Positions 52,934 to 61,471 of a stretch of 64,000 nucleotides of DNA are shown here, piece by piece (within the stretch, counting starts at the first letter, position 1; each line of letters starts with the position of its first letter). Under the pieces are notes generated by a model. The model had not been told where the DNA came from and searched no databases. It worked only from the letters and a program-made list of their open reading frames with translations. Made by a program: the position numbers and the translations under genes. The stretch is taken from contig JAGNIJ010000002.1 of the NCBI GenBank assembly GCA_018001225.1, positions 1-64,000 of the forward strand, in the 5' to 3' direction. This DNA is from Kiritimatiellia bacterium. GTDB taxonomy: Bacteria > Verrucomicrobiota > Kiritimatiellia > CAIQIC01 > JAGNIJ01.

Positions 52934-54319
52934 ATGAAGCAAGAAGGCGAGCGACTCCTGGAGTGGATGGACCGGCACTACCTGTTCATCGTGACCGTGT
53001 TCGTGCTGTGGGCGTACGGCCTGGTGGGCGCCGCCGGGCCCCACGGAGACCCCATCCGGTCCGACGGGGCGGGCTACTACGCCTACCTCCCATCGCTGCT
53101 TCTGTACGGGGACCCCAGCTTTGAAACGGACGCCGACGTCCGGTACGGCGGGGAGTTCCCGTACTGGACCTACGTGCGGCGGTACCCGCCGACCGGACGG
53201 TACCTGAACGCGATCAACATCGGCGTCTCGCTGATGACGGCGCCTTTCTTCCTGGCGGCGCATGCCCTCACCCTGTGGTTCGGTTTCCCCTGGAAGGGCG
53301 GCCCGGAGTTTCTCCAACTGCGGTATGCCCCCGATGGGTATTCCTTCTTCTACCAGCACGGCGCGGGCCTGGCCGGCGTGTTCTATTTTCTGCTGGGCTT
53401 CGCCCTGCTGAAGAGGATCCTGGCGCGGTATTTTTCCCGGGGCGCCGTGCTGGCGGCGATGACCGCGCTCCTGCTGGGAACCAACCTGCTTCACTACGGG
53501 GCCGTGTTCACGGTGAATGCGCATCCGTTCACATTCTTCCTGACCGCCGTCCTGATGGAGTGCACCCGGCGCTGGTACGAGGCCCCGGACCGGCGGGCGC
53601 TGGCGGTGGGCCTGGGCACCACGGCGGCCTTGTTGTACCTGGTCCGCCCGTTGAATGTTCTCCTGCTGCTGTGGGTTCCGCTGTACGGCGTGTCCTCCGT
53701 TCGCGGGGCGGCGGAGCGGCTTCGTTTTTTCTGGCGACAGCGGGGCGCCGTGGCCTGGATGGGCGCCGTGGCGTTCGTATGGCTGATTCCCCAGTTCCTG
53801 GCGTGGAAATATTCGACCGGCCATTTTCTGGTGAAGGCCTACCAGCATGTCGGCGCCTCCAGTTTCGGGTGGCCGCAACTGCCGGCCTTTTTCTTCGGAC
53901 TTCGCAAGGGGATGTTCCCCTGGTTTCCGGTTTTCGCGCTGGCGCTGCCCGGGTTCTGGTTCCTGAAGGGCGAGGCGCGCGCCTGCCGCACGCCCGTGGC
54001 GGTCCTTTGTGTCCTGTACGCCCTCGTGATTTCCAGCTTGCGCATCTGGGAAATGGCCGGCGGGTTCGGCAACCGGTACCTGGTGGACATGACGCCGTTC
54101 CTGGCCTTTCCCCTGGCGGCCTTCTACGCGGGCCTGCGGGCGCGGTGGTGCCGCGTCCTGGCGGCCGTCTTCACCGTCGCGGCCGTGGCGTGGGCGCTGT
54201 TCCTGCTGACCCTGCTCCTTCGCCTGGAACTGGATCCCTACGGCCTGGACCGGCAGGCGCTGTTCGACGTTTTCTGGTGGCGGAAAGAGGCGTTCCTGGA
54301 GTGGTGGCGGGCCCCGTGA
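52934..54319 (+). CDS. GT-C-like polytopic membrane protein
   Basis: 461 residues, about ten hydrophobic segments (first YLFIVTVFVLWAYGLVGAAG). A loop GDPIRSDGAGYYAYLPSLLL carries the acidic/aromatic pattern of GT-C transferases. Starts 1 nt after the corrected end of the tandem methyltransferase. Sugar and acceptor unknown. Confidence 0.7.
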   Translation: MKQEGERLLEWMDRHYLFIVTVFVLWAYGLVGAAGPHGDPIRSDGAGYYAYLPSLLLYGDPSFETDADVRYGGEFPYWTYVRRYPPTGRYLNAINIGVSLMTAPFFLAAHALTLWFGFPWKGGPEFLQLRYAPDGYSFFYQHGAGLAGVFYFLLGFALLKRILARYFSRGAVLAAMTALLLGTNLLHYGAVFTVNAHPFTFFLTAVLMECTRRWYEAPDRRALAVGLGTTAALLYLVRPLNVLLLLWVPLYGVSSVRGAAERLRFFWRQRGAVAWMGAVAFVWLIPQFLAWKYSTGHFLVKAYQHVGASSFGWPQLPAFFFGLRKGMFPWFPVFALALPGFWFLKGEARACRTPVAVLCVLYALVISSLRIWEMAGGFGNRYLVDMTPFLAFPLAAFYAGLRARWCRVLAAVFTVAAVAWALFLLTLLLRLELDPYGLDRQALFDVFWWRKEAFLEWWRAP

Positions 54320-54375
54320 CCGGGCGGCGACATACCTCTTGACTTCGCCGGACCGTTGGCACAGCTTTTCATGAC

Positions 54376-55353
54376 ATGAAAAAGGTCCTTATCACCGGCG
54401 CCGGCGGGTTCATCGGCTCCCACCTGGTCGAGCGGTGCGCGGCGCTCGGGCACGAGGTGCGGGCCTTCGTGCGCTACAACTCGCAAGGCCGCTGGGGCTG
54501 GCTGGACCGCCGGCCGCGCGGCGCGGGCGTCGAGGTGATCAGCGGCGACATCCGCGACCTGGACTCCGTGCGGCGCGCGGTGCAGGGCGTGGACACGGTC
54601 TTCCACCTGGCCGCCCTGATCGGCATCCCGTACTCTTACGTCTCGCCGCTGGCCTACATCCGCACGAACATCGAGGGCACCTATAACGTGCTCCAGGCGG
54701 CGCGCGACCTCGGCGGCGTCGAGGTGCTCGTGACCTCGACAAGCGAAACGTACGGCACCGCGCAGTACGTCCCGATCGACGAGCGGCACCCGGCCGTCGG
54801 ACAGTCGCCCTACGCGGCGACCAAGATCGCGGCCGACCAGCTGGCGTTGAGCTTTCACCGGTCCTTCGGCCTGCCCGTGAAGATCGTCCGCCCGTTCAAC
54901 ACGTTCGGGCCGCGGCAGTCCGCGCGCGCGTTCATCCCGGCGGTGATCATCCAGTTGCTCGGCGGCGCGGAGACCCTGCGCCTGGGTAATCTGGCGCCGA
55001 CCCGGGACCTCACCTACGTCAAGGACACGGTCGAGGGCTTCCTCGCGATCGCCCGCGCGCCGGACCTGGCGGGCGAGGCGACGAACGTCGGGATGGACAC
55101 GGAGATCTCGATGGGCGACCTGGCCCGGCGGATCAGCCGGCTCGTCGCGGGCCGCGAGGTCGAGATCGTCGCCGAGGAGGCCCGGGTCCGCCCGGAGGCC
55201 AGCGAGGTCGAGCGCCTGCGGTGCGCGAACGCGAAGCTGCGCGAACGGACCGGCTGGGCGCCGGCCTACGACCTGGACCGCGGGCTGGAGGAAACCATCG
55301 CATGGCTGCGCGACCACGTCGCGGATTACAAGGCGGAACTCTATCATGTATAA
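54376..55353 (+). CDS. legB: LegB-like nucleotide-sugar 4,6-dehydratase
   Basis: 325 residues, extended SDR. Seen: VLITGAGGFIGSHLVERCAA, HEVRAFVRYNSQGRWGWL (the RYNSxxxWGWL stretch marks the LegB/EDH dehydratase group), STSETYGTAQYVPIDE, PYAATK (YxxxK), and RDLTYVKDTV. The group makes 4-keto-6-deoxy sugars for legionaminic acid or bacillosamine-type pathways. A sugar-1-P nucleotidyltransferase follows. Substrate (UDP- or GDP-GlcNAc) is not settled. Confidence 0.8.
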   Translation: MKKVLITGAGGFIGSHLVERCAALGHEVRAFVRYNSQGRWGWLDRRPRGAGVEVISGDIRDLDSVRRAVQGVDTVFHLAALIGIPYSYVSPLAYIRTNIEGTYNVLQAARDLGGVEVLVTSTSETYGTAQYVPIDERHPAVGQSPYAATKIAADQLALSFHRSFGLPVKIVRPFNTFGPRQSARAFIPAVIIQLLGGAETLRLGNLAPTRDLTYVKDTVEGFLAIARAPDLAGEATNVGMDTEISMGDLARRISRLVAGREVEIVAEEARVRPEASEVERLRCANAKLRERTGWAPAYDLDRGLEETIAWLRDHVADYKAELYHV

Positions 55354-55360
55354 GGGCCGA

Positions 55361-55488
55361 ACCCACCCCCCGCCGAGGCGTGGCGCACTCGGCGGCCCCC
55401 TCCCGGGAGGGGACGTTTGCTTTAATGCTCCCCTACGATCGAGGGGCCTCCTTTCATCTCCCCTCCTTCGGAGGGGCCGGGGGTGGGT
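55361..55488. repeat. Long variant of the three-way-junction repeat
   Basis: 128 nt with ACCCACCCC / GGGGTGGGT ends and three inner hairpins (CCCCCTCCCGGGAGGGG, CCCCTACGATCGAGGGG, CCCCTCCTTCGGAGGGG). It separates the legB-like gene from the nucleotidyltransferase. Confidence 0.8.
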
Positions 55489-55521
55489 TGTTTCCCGCGC
55501 GGCGGAGGAAGAAGGCTGCCC

Positions 55522-56229
55522 ATGAAAGCCGTCATCCTGGCCGGGGGCAAGGGCGCGCGGCTGGCGCCGTTTACCACGGTGTTCCCCAAGCCGCTCATGC
55601 CGCTGGGCGAGACGCCGATCCTGGAAATCATCCTGCGCCAGCTCCAGCGCGCGGGCTTCACCGAGGTCGTCCTCGCCGTCGGGTACCTGGAGGCGCTGAT
55701 CCGTTCCTACTTCGGCGACGGGCGCAAGTGGGGGCTCAAGATCGCGTACTCGAAGGAGGCGAAGCCCCTGGGCACCGCCGGTCCGCTCTCGCTGATCCGC
55801 GGGCTCCGCCGGACGTTCCTCGTCATGAACGGCGACGTGCTCACCACGCTGCCGCTCGGCCGGATGCTCGCGTTCCACCGGGAGCAGAAGGCCGCGGCCA
55901 CCGTCGCGGTCAGCCACCGCGTGCAGCCGGTGAACTACGGCGTGATCAAGTTCGACCGCGCGAAGGCGGTGACGGACTACATCGAGAAGCCGCGGCTCGA
56001 CTACGACGTGAGCATGGGCATCTACTTCCTCGAGCCGTCCGTGCGGAAACACATCCGGGCCGGCGAGCCGCTGGACCTGCCGGAGCTGGTGCGGCGGCTC
56101 CTGCGCGCCGGCGAGAAGGTGGCGGCCTACGTCAGCCGCGACTACTGGCTCGATATCGGGCGGCACGACGATTACGCGAAGGCCCAGGCGGAGTATGAAA
56201 AGATCAAGGGCAGGCTCCTCCGCCGGTAA
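55522..56229 (+). CDS. Sugar-1-phosphate nucleotidyltransferase
   Basis: 235 residues. Seen: VILAGGKGARLAPFTTVFPK (signature nucleotide loop), MPLGETPILEIILRQL, LVMNGDVLTT, DYIEKPRLDYDVSMGIY, and SRDYWLDIGRHDDYAKA. Related to mannose-1-P or glucosamine-1-P guanylyltransferases (PtmE-like), which in legionaminate pathways work before LegB. ATG 55522 follows a GGAGGAAGAAGG RBS. Overlaps the next gene by 35 nt. Confidence 0.82.
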   Translation: MKAVILAGGKGARLAPFTTVFPKPLMPLGETPILEIILRQLQRAGFTEVVLAVGYLEALIRSYFGDGRKWGLKIAYSKEAKPLGTAGPLSLIRGLRRTFLVMNGDVLTTLPLGRMLAFHREQKAAATVAVSHRVQPVNYGVIKFDRAKAVTDYIEKPRLDYDVSMGIYFLEPSVRKHIRAGEPLDLPELVRRLLRAGEKVAAYVSRDYWLDIGRHDDYAKAQAEYEKIKGRLLRR

Positions 56230-57142
56230 GCCGGCCGGATCCCGGCGTCCGTTCGGCGCGCTCGTCACGGGCGCCCGGGGCTTCGTGGGCCGGCGGCTCG
56301 TCCGCCGCCTGCGCGCGGAAGGCGCGCGCGTCGTGGAATGGGACGCCCGGGCCGGCCTGGACCTGTGCGACTGGGACGCCGTGCGGACCCGGCGGCTGCC
56401 GCGCGGGCTGGACGCGGCCTTCCACCTCGCCGCGGTGAGCTACGTCCCCGCCGCCTGGGCCGATCCGCAAGCCATGCTCCGGACCAACCTCGACAGCACG
56501 CTCCACGTCCTCGAGGTCTGCCGCCGGCGCGGCATCCCGCGCCTGGTCTTCGTCAGTTCCTGCATTTACGGGCCGCCACGGTACCTGCCGATCGACGAAA
56601 AGCACCCGGTCGCGCCGGCCAACCCGTACGCGTGGAGCAAGCATCTCGGCGAGCAGCTCTGCCGGACCTACGCGCACCTGTACGGCCTGCGGGTCGTCAT
56701 CGTGCGCCCGTTCAACATCTACGGGCCGGGCCAGGATCCGCGGTTCCTGGTGCCCGCCATCCTCGACCAGGTACGGAGGGGCGGGACGGTCACGCTCGAC
56801 AGCCTGACGCCGCGCCGGGACCTCCTGTACGTGGACGACCTCGTGGAGGCGCTGTTCCGGGCGGCGCGGTTCGAGGGGCCCGGCGTCGAGGTCTTCAATC
56901 TCGGGGCCGGGGTCAGCCATTCCGTGCGCGAGATCGCCGAGGCGGCCGGCCGGGCCGCCGGCAAGGTCCTGCGCCTGGCCAGCCGGCGCCGGTCCCGCCG
57001 CGGCGAGGTGAGGGACGTCGTCGCGGACGTCCGGAAGGCCCGGCGGCGCCTGGGCTGGCGGCCCGTCACGTCGCTGGCCGAGGGCCTCGCGCAAACCTGG
57101 GCGGCCGGGGCCGCCGCCGACCGGGAGGATTCCGAGCCATGA
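56195..57142 (+). CDS. NAD-dependent sugar epimerase/reductase (SDR)
   Basis: 315 residues. Seen: GALVTGARGFVGRRLVRRL, HLAAVSYVPAAWADP, SSCIYGPPRYLPID, YAWSK (YxxxK), and PRRDLLYVDDLVEAL. Fits GDP-4-keto-6-deoxy-sugar reductase or epimerase. The start overlaps the previous gene by 35 nt. A later start is possible, but the basic N-terminus before GALVTG suggests either short extension or mis-start. Coupled by ATGA to the next GT2. Confidence 0.78.
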   Translation: MKRSRAGSSAGKPAGSRRPFGALVTGARGFVGRRLVRRLRAEGARVVEWDARAGLDLCDWDAVRTRRLPRGLDAAFHLAAVSYVPAAWADPQAMLRTNLDSTLHVLEVCRRRGIPRLVFVSSCIYGPPRYLPIDEKHPVAPANPYAWSKHLGEQLCRTYAHLYGLRVVIVRPFNIYGPGQDPRFLVPAILDQVRRGGTVTLDSLTPRRDLLYVDDLVEALFRAARFEGPGVEVFNLGAGVSHSVREIAEAAGRAAGKVLRLASRRRSRRGEVRDVVADVRKARRRLGWRPVTSLAEGLAQTWAAGAAADREDSEP

Positions 57143-58113
57143 AAACCATCGAGCTGTCCGTCGTCGTCCCGGTGTTCCGGGAAGAGGAGATCATCGGCGA
57201 ATTCCACCGCCGCCTGAACGCCGTTCTCGAAACCACGGGCCTGGCGTTCGAGATCCTGTACGTGGACGACCAATCCGACGGGCCCACGGTGACCCTCCTG
57301 AAAAAGATCGCGGACGGCGACGGCCGGGTGAAAGTCGTGAGTTTATCGCGCAATTTCGGCCACCAGGTGGCCCTGACCGCCGGCATAGACCTGGCGCGGG
57401 GCGCGGCCGTGGTGATGCTGGACGGCGACCTGCAGCACCCGCCGGAACTGATCCCCACGCTGATCGGGAAATGGCGGGAGGGATACGACATCGTCTACAC
57501 AATTCGCCAGGAGACGAAGGGCATCTCGCCCATGCGGCGGTCCGCGTCCCGGCTGTTTTACGCCCTGATGACCCGCATCACGGAGGTGGACATGGACATC
57601 CACTGTGCCGACTTCCGCCTGATGAGCCGGCGGGCGGTGGAGGGCTTCAAGCAGGTGCGCGAGAGCGCCCGGTTTATCCGCGGGATCGTGGGCTGGATGG
57701 GCTACCGGAAGATCGGCATCCCGTTCACGAGCACGGAACGGGAGAGGGGGCGGTCGAAGTACTCGCCGCGGAAGCTCTTCAAGTTCGCGCTCGACGGGAT
57801 TCTGTCCTTCTCCGTCGTGCCGATCCGGATGATCAGCCTGGTCGGGCTCGCGGTGTCGGGCATCAGCTTCCTCTACTTCCTGCGCATCCTCTACTACGTC
57901 TTTTTCAGCCAGCAGCGCTCGCCGGCCAACCTACCGACGCTTACGCTCATCCTGTTCGTGTCCGGGATTCAACTGGTCATGATGGGCGTGCTGGGCGAGT
58001 ATCTCGGGCAGGTCTTCACCGAAACCAAGAATCGTCCGCTGTATCTCGTGGACGAAATCTACTTCAGCGGCGAGGCGGACGGGGACTCTTCCCCGTCCGG
58101 TCCGGCTTCGTAA
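57139..58113 (+). CDS. GtrB-like polyprenyl-phosphate glycosyltransferase
   Basis: 324 residues, GT2 with C-terminal membrane segments. Seen: LSVVVPVFREEEIIGEFHRR, FEILYVDDQSDGPT, VVMLDGDLQHPPELIPTL, RERGRSKYSPRKLFKFALDG, and two hydrophobic stretches (ISLVGLAVSGISFLYFL, LILFVSGIQLVMMGVLGEYL). The family transfers a sugar to polyprenyl phosphate in the cytoplasm, ready for GT-C enzymes outside. Confidence 0.88.
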   Translation: MKTIELSVVVPVFREEEIIGEFHRRLNAVLETTGLAFEILYVDDQSDGPTVTLLKKIADGDGRVKVVSLSRNFGHQVALTAGIDLARGAAVVMLDGDLQHPPELIPTLIGKWREGYDIVYTIRQETKGISPMRRSASRLFYALMTRITEVDMDIHCADFRLMSRRAVEGFKQVRESARFIRGIVGWMGYRKIGIPFTSTERERGRSKYSPRKLFKFALDGILSFSVVPIRMISLVGLAVSGISFLYFLRILYYVFFSQQRSPANLPTLTLILFVSGIQLVMMGVLGEYLGQVFTETKNRPLYLVDEIYFSGEADGDSSPSGPAS

Positions 58114-58122
58114 CCGCGCGCG

Positions 58123-59067
58123 TCAGCGCGGGGCCGCGGGGCGCTCGGCCAGCACCTCGCTGACATCCCACAGGTTTACCGCGACCGGCAGGCCGTGCAG
58201 GCGGCGCGGGAGGCGGAAGCGGGTCCAGAACCAGCGCGGCCAGGCCGTCCGGCGCAGCCGCTCCTCCAGGTACTTCAACGGATACACGCTGGCGGGATGC
58301 CGGACGGTCATGCGTTGGAATCCGCTCCTGGCCAGCATGTGGCGCAGGACCGGCGGCGAGAAGAAGAACAGGTGTTCGGGCAGGTTGTACAGGTGCCAGG
58401 AGCGGCCGGACAGGCGGGAGGCCAGGGACCGCACATTCCCGGTGGACAGGGCCAGGACCCCGCCCGGGCGCAGGAGCTGGAAGCACTGGTCGAGCAGCGC
58501 GCCCGGCCGGTCCACGTGTTCGATCACGTCCCACAGCGCGATGGCGTCCGCGGCGCCCGGTTCGAGCTCGTGATCCGCCAGGGTGCCCGTGGCGACGTCC
58601 AACCCGAGCCGGGCACGGGCGTGTTCGGACGCGTCTTCCGCGGGCTCGACGCCCCATACGCGGTAGCCGCATTTCCGGGCTTCATCGAGAAAGAAGCCGT
58701 GCGCGCAGCCGAGCTCGACCAGGCGTGGGCCCGCGCCGGGCGGCGTCGCTGCGGGCATGCCGGGCCGCGGGAGGCGCTCCGGCAAAAAGGCCGCCAGCCT
58801 TCGCAGCCGCCGGACGGCATTCATCCGGATGGCTTCTTCCATGGAGAGGTAGTCGGCGTACCCCTGGCTTTCCACCGGCGAATTGAAATAGCCCTGGCGA
58901 TAGATGGCCAGGAGATCGCGGTCCGTGAAATTCCAGGTCACCAGGCCGCAGCGGTCGCAGCGGAACAGCGGGAAGGCGCCCACCTGTCGCCAGGATTTCC
59001 AGGCCGTCGCCTCGCAGCCGGGGCAGGGGAAGGAAGGCGCTGTCTCCGGCGCGTGTGCTGCCTTCAT
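58123..59067 (-). CDS. Methyltransferase with N-terminal zinc-binding cysteines
   Basis: 314 residues. CPGC ... CDRC zinc knuckle, then LVELGCAHGFFLDEA near residue 117 (motif I), DAIALWDVIEHVDRPGALLD, and GGVLALSTGNVRSL. Same layout as the genes at 50300 and 51291. Converges with the GtrB-like gene, 9 nt apart. Confidence 0.8.
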   Translation of the reverse strand: MKAAHAPETAPSFPCPGCEATAWKSWRQVGAFPLFRCDRCGLVTWNFTDRDLLAIYRQGYFNSPVESQGYADYLSMEEAIRMNAVRRLRRLAAFLPERLPRPGMPAATPPGAGPRLVELGCAHGFFLDEARKCGYRVWGVEPAEDASEHARARLGLDVATGTLADHELEPGAADAIALWDVIEHVDRPGALLDQCFQLLRPGGVLALSTGNVRSLASRLSGRSWHLYNLPEHLFFFSPPVLRHMLARSGFQRMTVRHPASVYPLKYLEERLRRTAWPRWFWTRFRLPRRLHGLPVAVNLWDVSEVLAERPAAPR

Positions 59068-59486
59068 GACCGTTGATTCCCTTCAGGATTCCATGCGGCT
59101 GGACCGTCTGCCCGGCTTGCCGCCCCGCAAGCGTTTCCTGCCGGCGGCGTAGACTGGCAGACCCTGCCCCTCCGGTCAAGCGCGGGCTCCGTGGGTCCAA
59201 AATCCGCGCGTAAGGATCTGGACGTTGATGATGCCGCACAGGTTCTCCTTGCTGTTACCCAGGAGGGGAATCCCCCTGCATCGTATAGAAACCGGTTTGG
59301 AGGGCGAGCGTCCACGCGAGCCGCAAAGACACAGCGGCGTGCACAGGGCATGCCCGAGCGAACGCCATGCTTACGCGCGGATTTGGGTGGGTCGCGGGTG
59401 GTTGACCGCGGCCCCTTCATGCCTTATATATCCGGCGGCTTGGCCGGGTGCGCGAGGAGCGTGGACCTGAAGCATCGAACGGGGAC
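59068..59486. other. 419-nt gap with promoter, no gene recognised
   Basis: Divergent region between the methyltransferase and a GT-C gene. Contains a stretch GGAGGGCGAGCGTCCACGCG near 59299 that reads like a further short repeat, and the promoter at 59402-59430. Small ORFs here have no recognisable features. Confidence 0.6.
59402..59430 (+). promoter_or_regulatory. Sigma70-like promoter for the GT-C gene
   Basis: TTGACC (59402-59407), 17-nt spacer, TATATA (59425-59430), the best promoter match in this part. It serves the gene starting at 59487. Confidence 0.5.
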
Positions 59487-61148
59487 ATGGTCATGTCGCA
59501 AATGCAGGATGTCGTATCGTCCGGGGCGGAGGACGGGGGCAGGGCGCCGTCCAGGGCTTGGCGATGGCTGGTGTACGTGCTCCTGTTTGGCCTCGGGCTT
59601 GGCTTGCGTATTCAACTGGCCCGGGAGGCCTATCCGGCGCGCTCGGATGTCGGCCATATCGTGCACCAGGGGGTCTACTGGGCAAAGGGGGTGCCGGGCG
59701 CGCTATCGTCTATCTGGCCGGAGATACCCGTCCTGCTGGCCGGGCTGGCCTATCGGCACGGGCTCGATCCCGCGCAGACGCTGCAGTGGTTCACCGTGGC
59801 GGCCGGGAGCCTGATCGTGGCACTGGGCATGGTCCTGGCGCGCCGCCTGTTCGGCCGGGATGAAATCGCGTGGCTGGCCGGTCTCTGGATGGCGGCCAAT
59901 CCGGCCATGTTGAATTGGGCGGTCAGTTCGCAGCCGGAGCCCGTGTTTGGTGCTTGTCTGGTCGGCGCCTGCGCGGTCGGCGCGCCCATGCTCTGCGGAT
60001 CGGGAATCCGGTGGGGCCGGTTGCTGGCGGCCTTCACGCTGCTGGCCTTGGGCGTTTACTTCCGGCCGCTCGAAGCCATGGTGGCCGCGGCGGCGTTCAC
60101 GGGGTGGGTGTTTTTGGTTCATGGGCGGACCTGGAAGCCGGCGGCGGGGAAGATCGCGGTCGGGTTGCTCGTGTATGTGGCGCTGCTGGTCCCGCATTTC
60201 GCCCTGCAGGAGTCCGGCGGCGGCGGCATGAAGTGGATCAACCCGCGCATGAGCAACGTAGTGCTCGGTCCCCGGGCCTTCGACTCGAAGTTTCTTTACA
60301 GCCTGGATTCAGGTTACGAGGAGGCCATCCAGGAGTTCCGGCGGGTGGGCGCGGCGCGCTGGCTCTGGACCCACCGGGCGGAGATGGGTCGGCGCTATGT
60401 CCCGAACCTCCTGGCCGTGCTGCGCGCCTACAGCGAGTTTGCCTTCCCCCAGGCGTTCCGGCTCGGTAACGCGTGGTTCGCGGCGCTCCTGCTCGTCGCG
60501 GCCTGGGTCGGCCTTCGCGGCGCGCATTGGAGAGCGGCCTTATTTCTCCTGCTGATCCTGTCGGCGTTCCCGCTGGGCGTGAGCATCAGCTACATCTATC
60601 CCAAGTGGCTTGTCGCGCAGTTGCCCTTCCTGTTGATCCTCCTCTGCGCCTTTGTGGTGCTCTCCCCCGGCCTGTGGTCCGGGCCCTGGCGGAAGCTGGG
60701 ATGGACGGGCCTGCTCGTGCTGCTGGCGGGGATGTCGGCCCGGGGAGAGTTCCGGACTCACCGGGACGAGGCATGGATATGGGACAACCAGCGCGCGATG
60801 GCCCGCTGGCTGCGCCAGAACCTCCCGACGGATGCGGTGGTCATGGCCAATTCGCTTTCGCTGTCCCTGGAGTTCGACCTCGACCATCCGGAGCGGAGGA
60901 TCTTCCTGCCGTACGGGACGTCCGAACGGGTGGACTACTGGGCCGGGGAGCGGGGCGCGACCTACATCCTCCTGAACAACCGGGAGCATCAGCACTGGCC
61001 GGTTCACGGGATTATTCGCGGCGAGCCGCCTCCGGCGAACTGGACGCTGGTCAAGGAGGAGACCTTCCGGCGGGATCACCCGGTGTGGGGGCCGCAGGAA
61101 GACAAGTACCTGATCTTCCGCCGCGAGCCACCGGCGCCTGTGGAATAG
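59487..61148 (+). CDS. GT-C type membrane glycosyltransferase
   Basis: 553 residues, about ten hydrophobic segments. First: WRWLVYVLLFGLGLGLRI. The following loop ARSDVGHIVHQGVYWAKG and the PEPVFGACLVGACAVG helix fit PMT/ArnT-like enzymes, with a soluble C-terminal part from about residue 440. ATG 59487 is favoured over GTG 59448; a promoter-like pair lies upstream. Glycan substrate unknown. Confidence 0.72.
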   Translation: MVMSQMQDVVSSGAEDGGRAPSRAWRWLVYVLLFGLGLGLRIQLAREAYPARSDVGHIVHQGVYWAKGVPGALSSIWPEIPVLLAGLAYRHGLDPAQTLQWFTVAAGSLIVALGMVLARRLFGRDEIAWLAGLWMAANPAMLNWAVSSQPEPVFGACLVGACAVGAPMLCGSGIRWGRLLAAFTLLALGVYFRPLEAMVAAAAFTGWVFLVHGRTWKPAAGKIAVGLLVYVALLVPHFALQESGGGGMKWINPRMSNVVLGPRAFDSKFLYSLDSGYEEAIQEFRRVGAARWLWTHRAEMGRRYVPNLLAVLRAYSEFAFPQAFRLGNAWFAALLLVAAWVGLRGAHWRAALFLLLILSAFPLGVSISYIYPKWLVAQLPFLLILLCAFVVLSPGLWSGPWRKLGWTGLLVLLAGMSARGEFRTHRDEAWIWDNQRAMARWLRQNLPTDAVVMANSLSLSLEFDLDHPERRIFLPYGTSERVDYWAGERGATYILLNNREHQHWPVHGIIRGEPPPANWTLVKEETFRRDHPVWGPQEDKYLIFRREPPAPVE

Positions 61149-61471
61149 CCTTTCTCCCGTCTTCTCGGGTATCAAGACCCCCGCCCGCCGGCCTGGTGGG
61201 TGAATCAGTTTCGTTGAAACGCCCGGTTGCGCGGCAGCCCCCCCGCGCGAAACCTCCGGTGCAATGTCCGTCGCGCAAGAAGCTTCCAAATGGCTTTCCG
61301 GATGGCATTTACATTGCATGGGCCTTGGGTATACTTAACAATAAGAATTAGTAGTTCTAGAACCATGATCAGGCAAGGCCCGTCCGCGGCGAGTAAAGCG
61401 ATTTAAGCTTGGCGCCAGCGGGGGCTTCGGTGTCTTCGGCCAAGGCTTGTGCACAGGAAGGCGGTGCAGTC
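61149..61471. other. 323-nt leader region with promoter and hairpin
   Basis: Between the GT-C gene and the surface protein. It holds the promoter at 61308-61335 and an imperfect 9-bp hairpin at 61405-61448 (AAGCTTGGC / GCCAAGGCTT, one bulge) in the likely 5' leader. No ORF is recognised. Confidence 0.65.
61308..61335 (+). promoter_or_regulatory. Sigma70-like promoter of the surface-protein gene
   Basis: TTTACA (61308-61313), 16-nt spacer, TATACT (61330-61335), in an A/T-rich island. The leader to ATG 61472 is about 130 nt. Confidence 0.5.

Noticed and set aside
54339..54366. TTGACT-16-ACAGCT upstream of the legB-like gene as promoter
   Set aside because: The -35 is good but the -10 is weak and only 10 nt from the ATG; too uncertain for the feature list.
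54238..56268. Long antisense open frame (676 codons) and similar ones at 1471-2967, 15286-16803, 32487-34289
   Set aside because: Mirrors of strongly coding genes on the other strand in high-GC DNA; no recognisable motifs.
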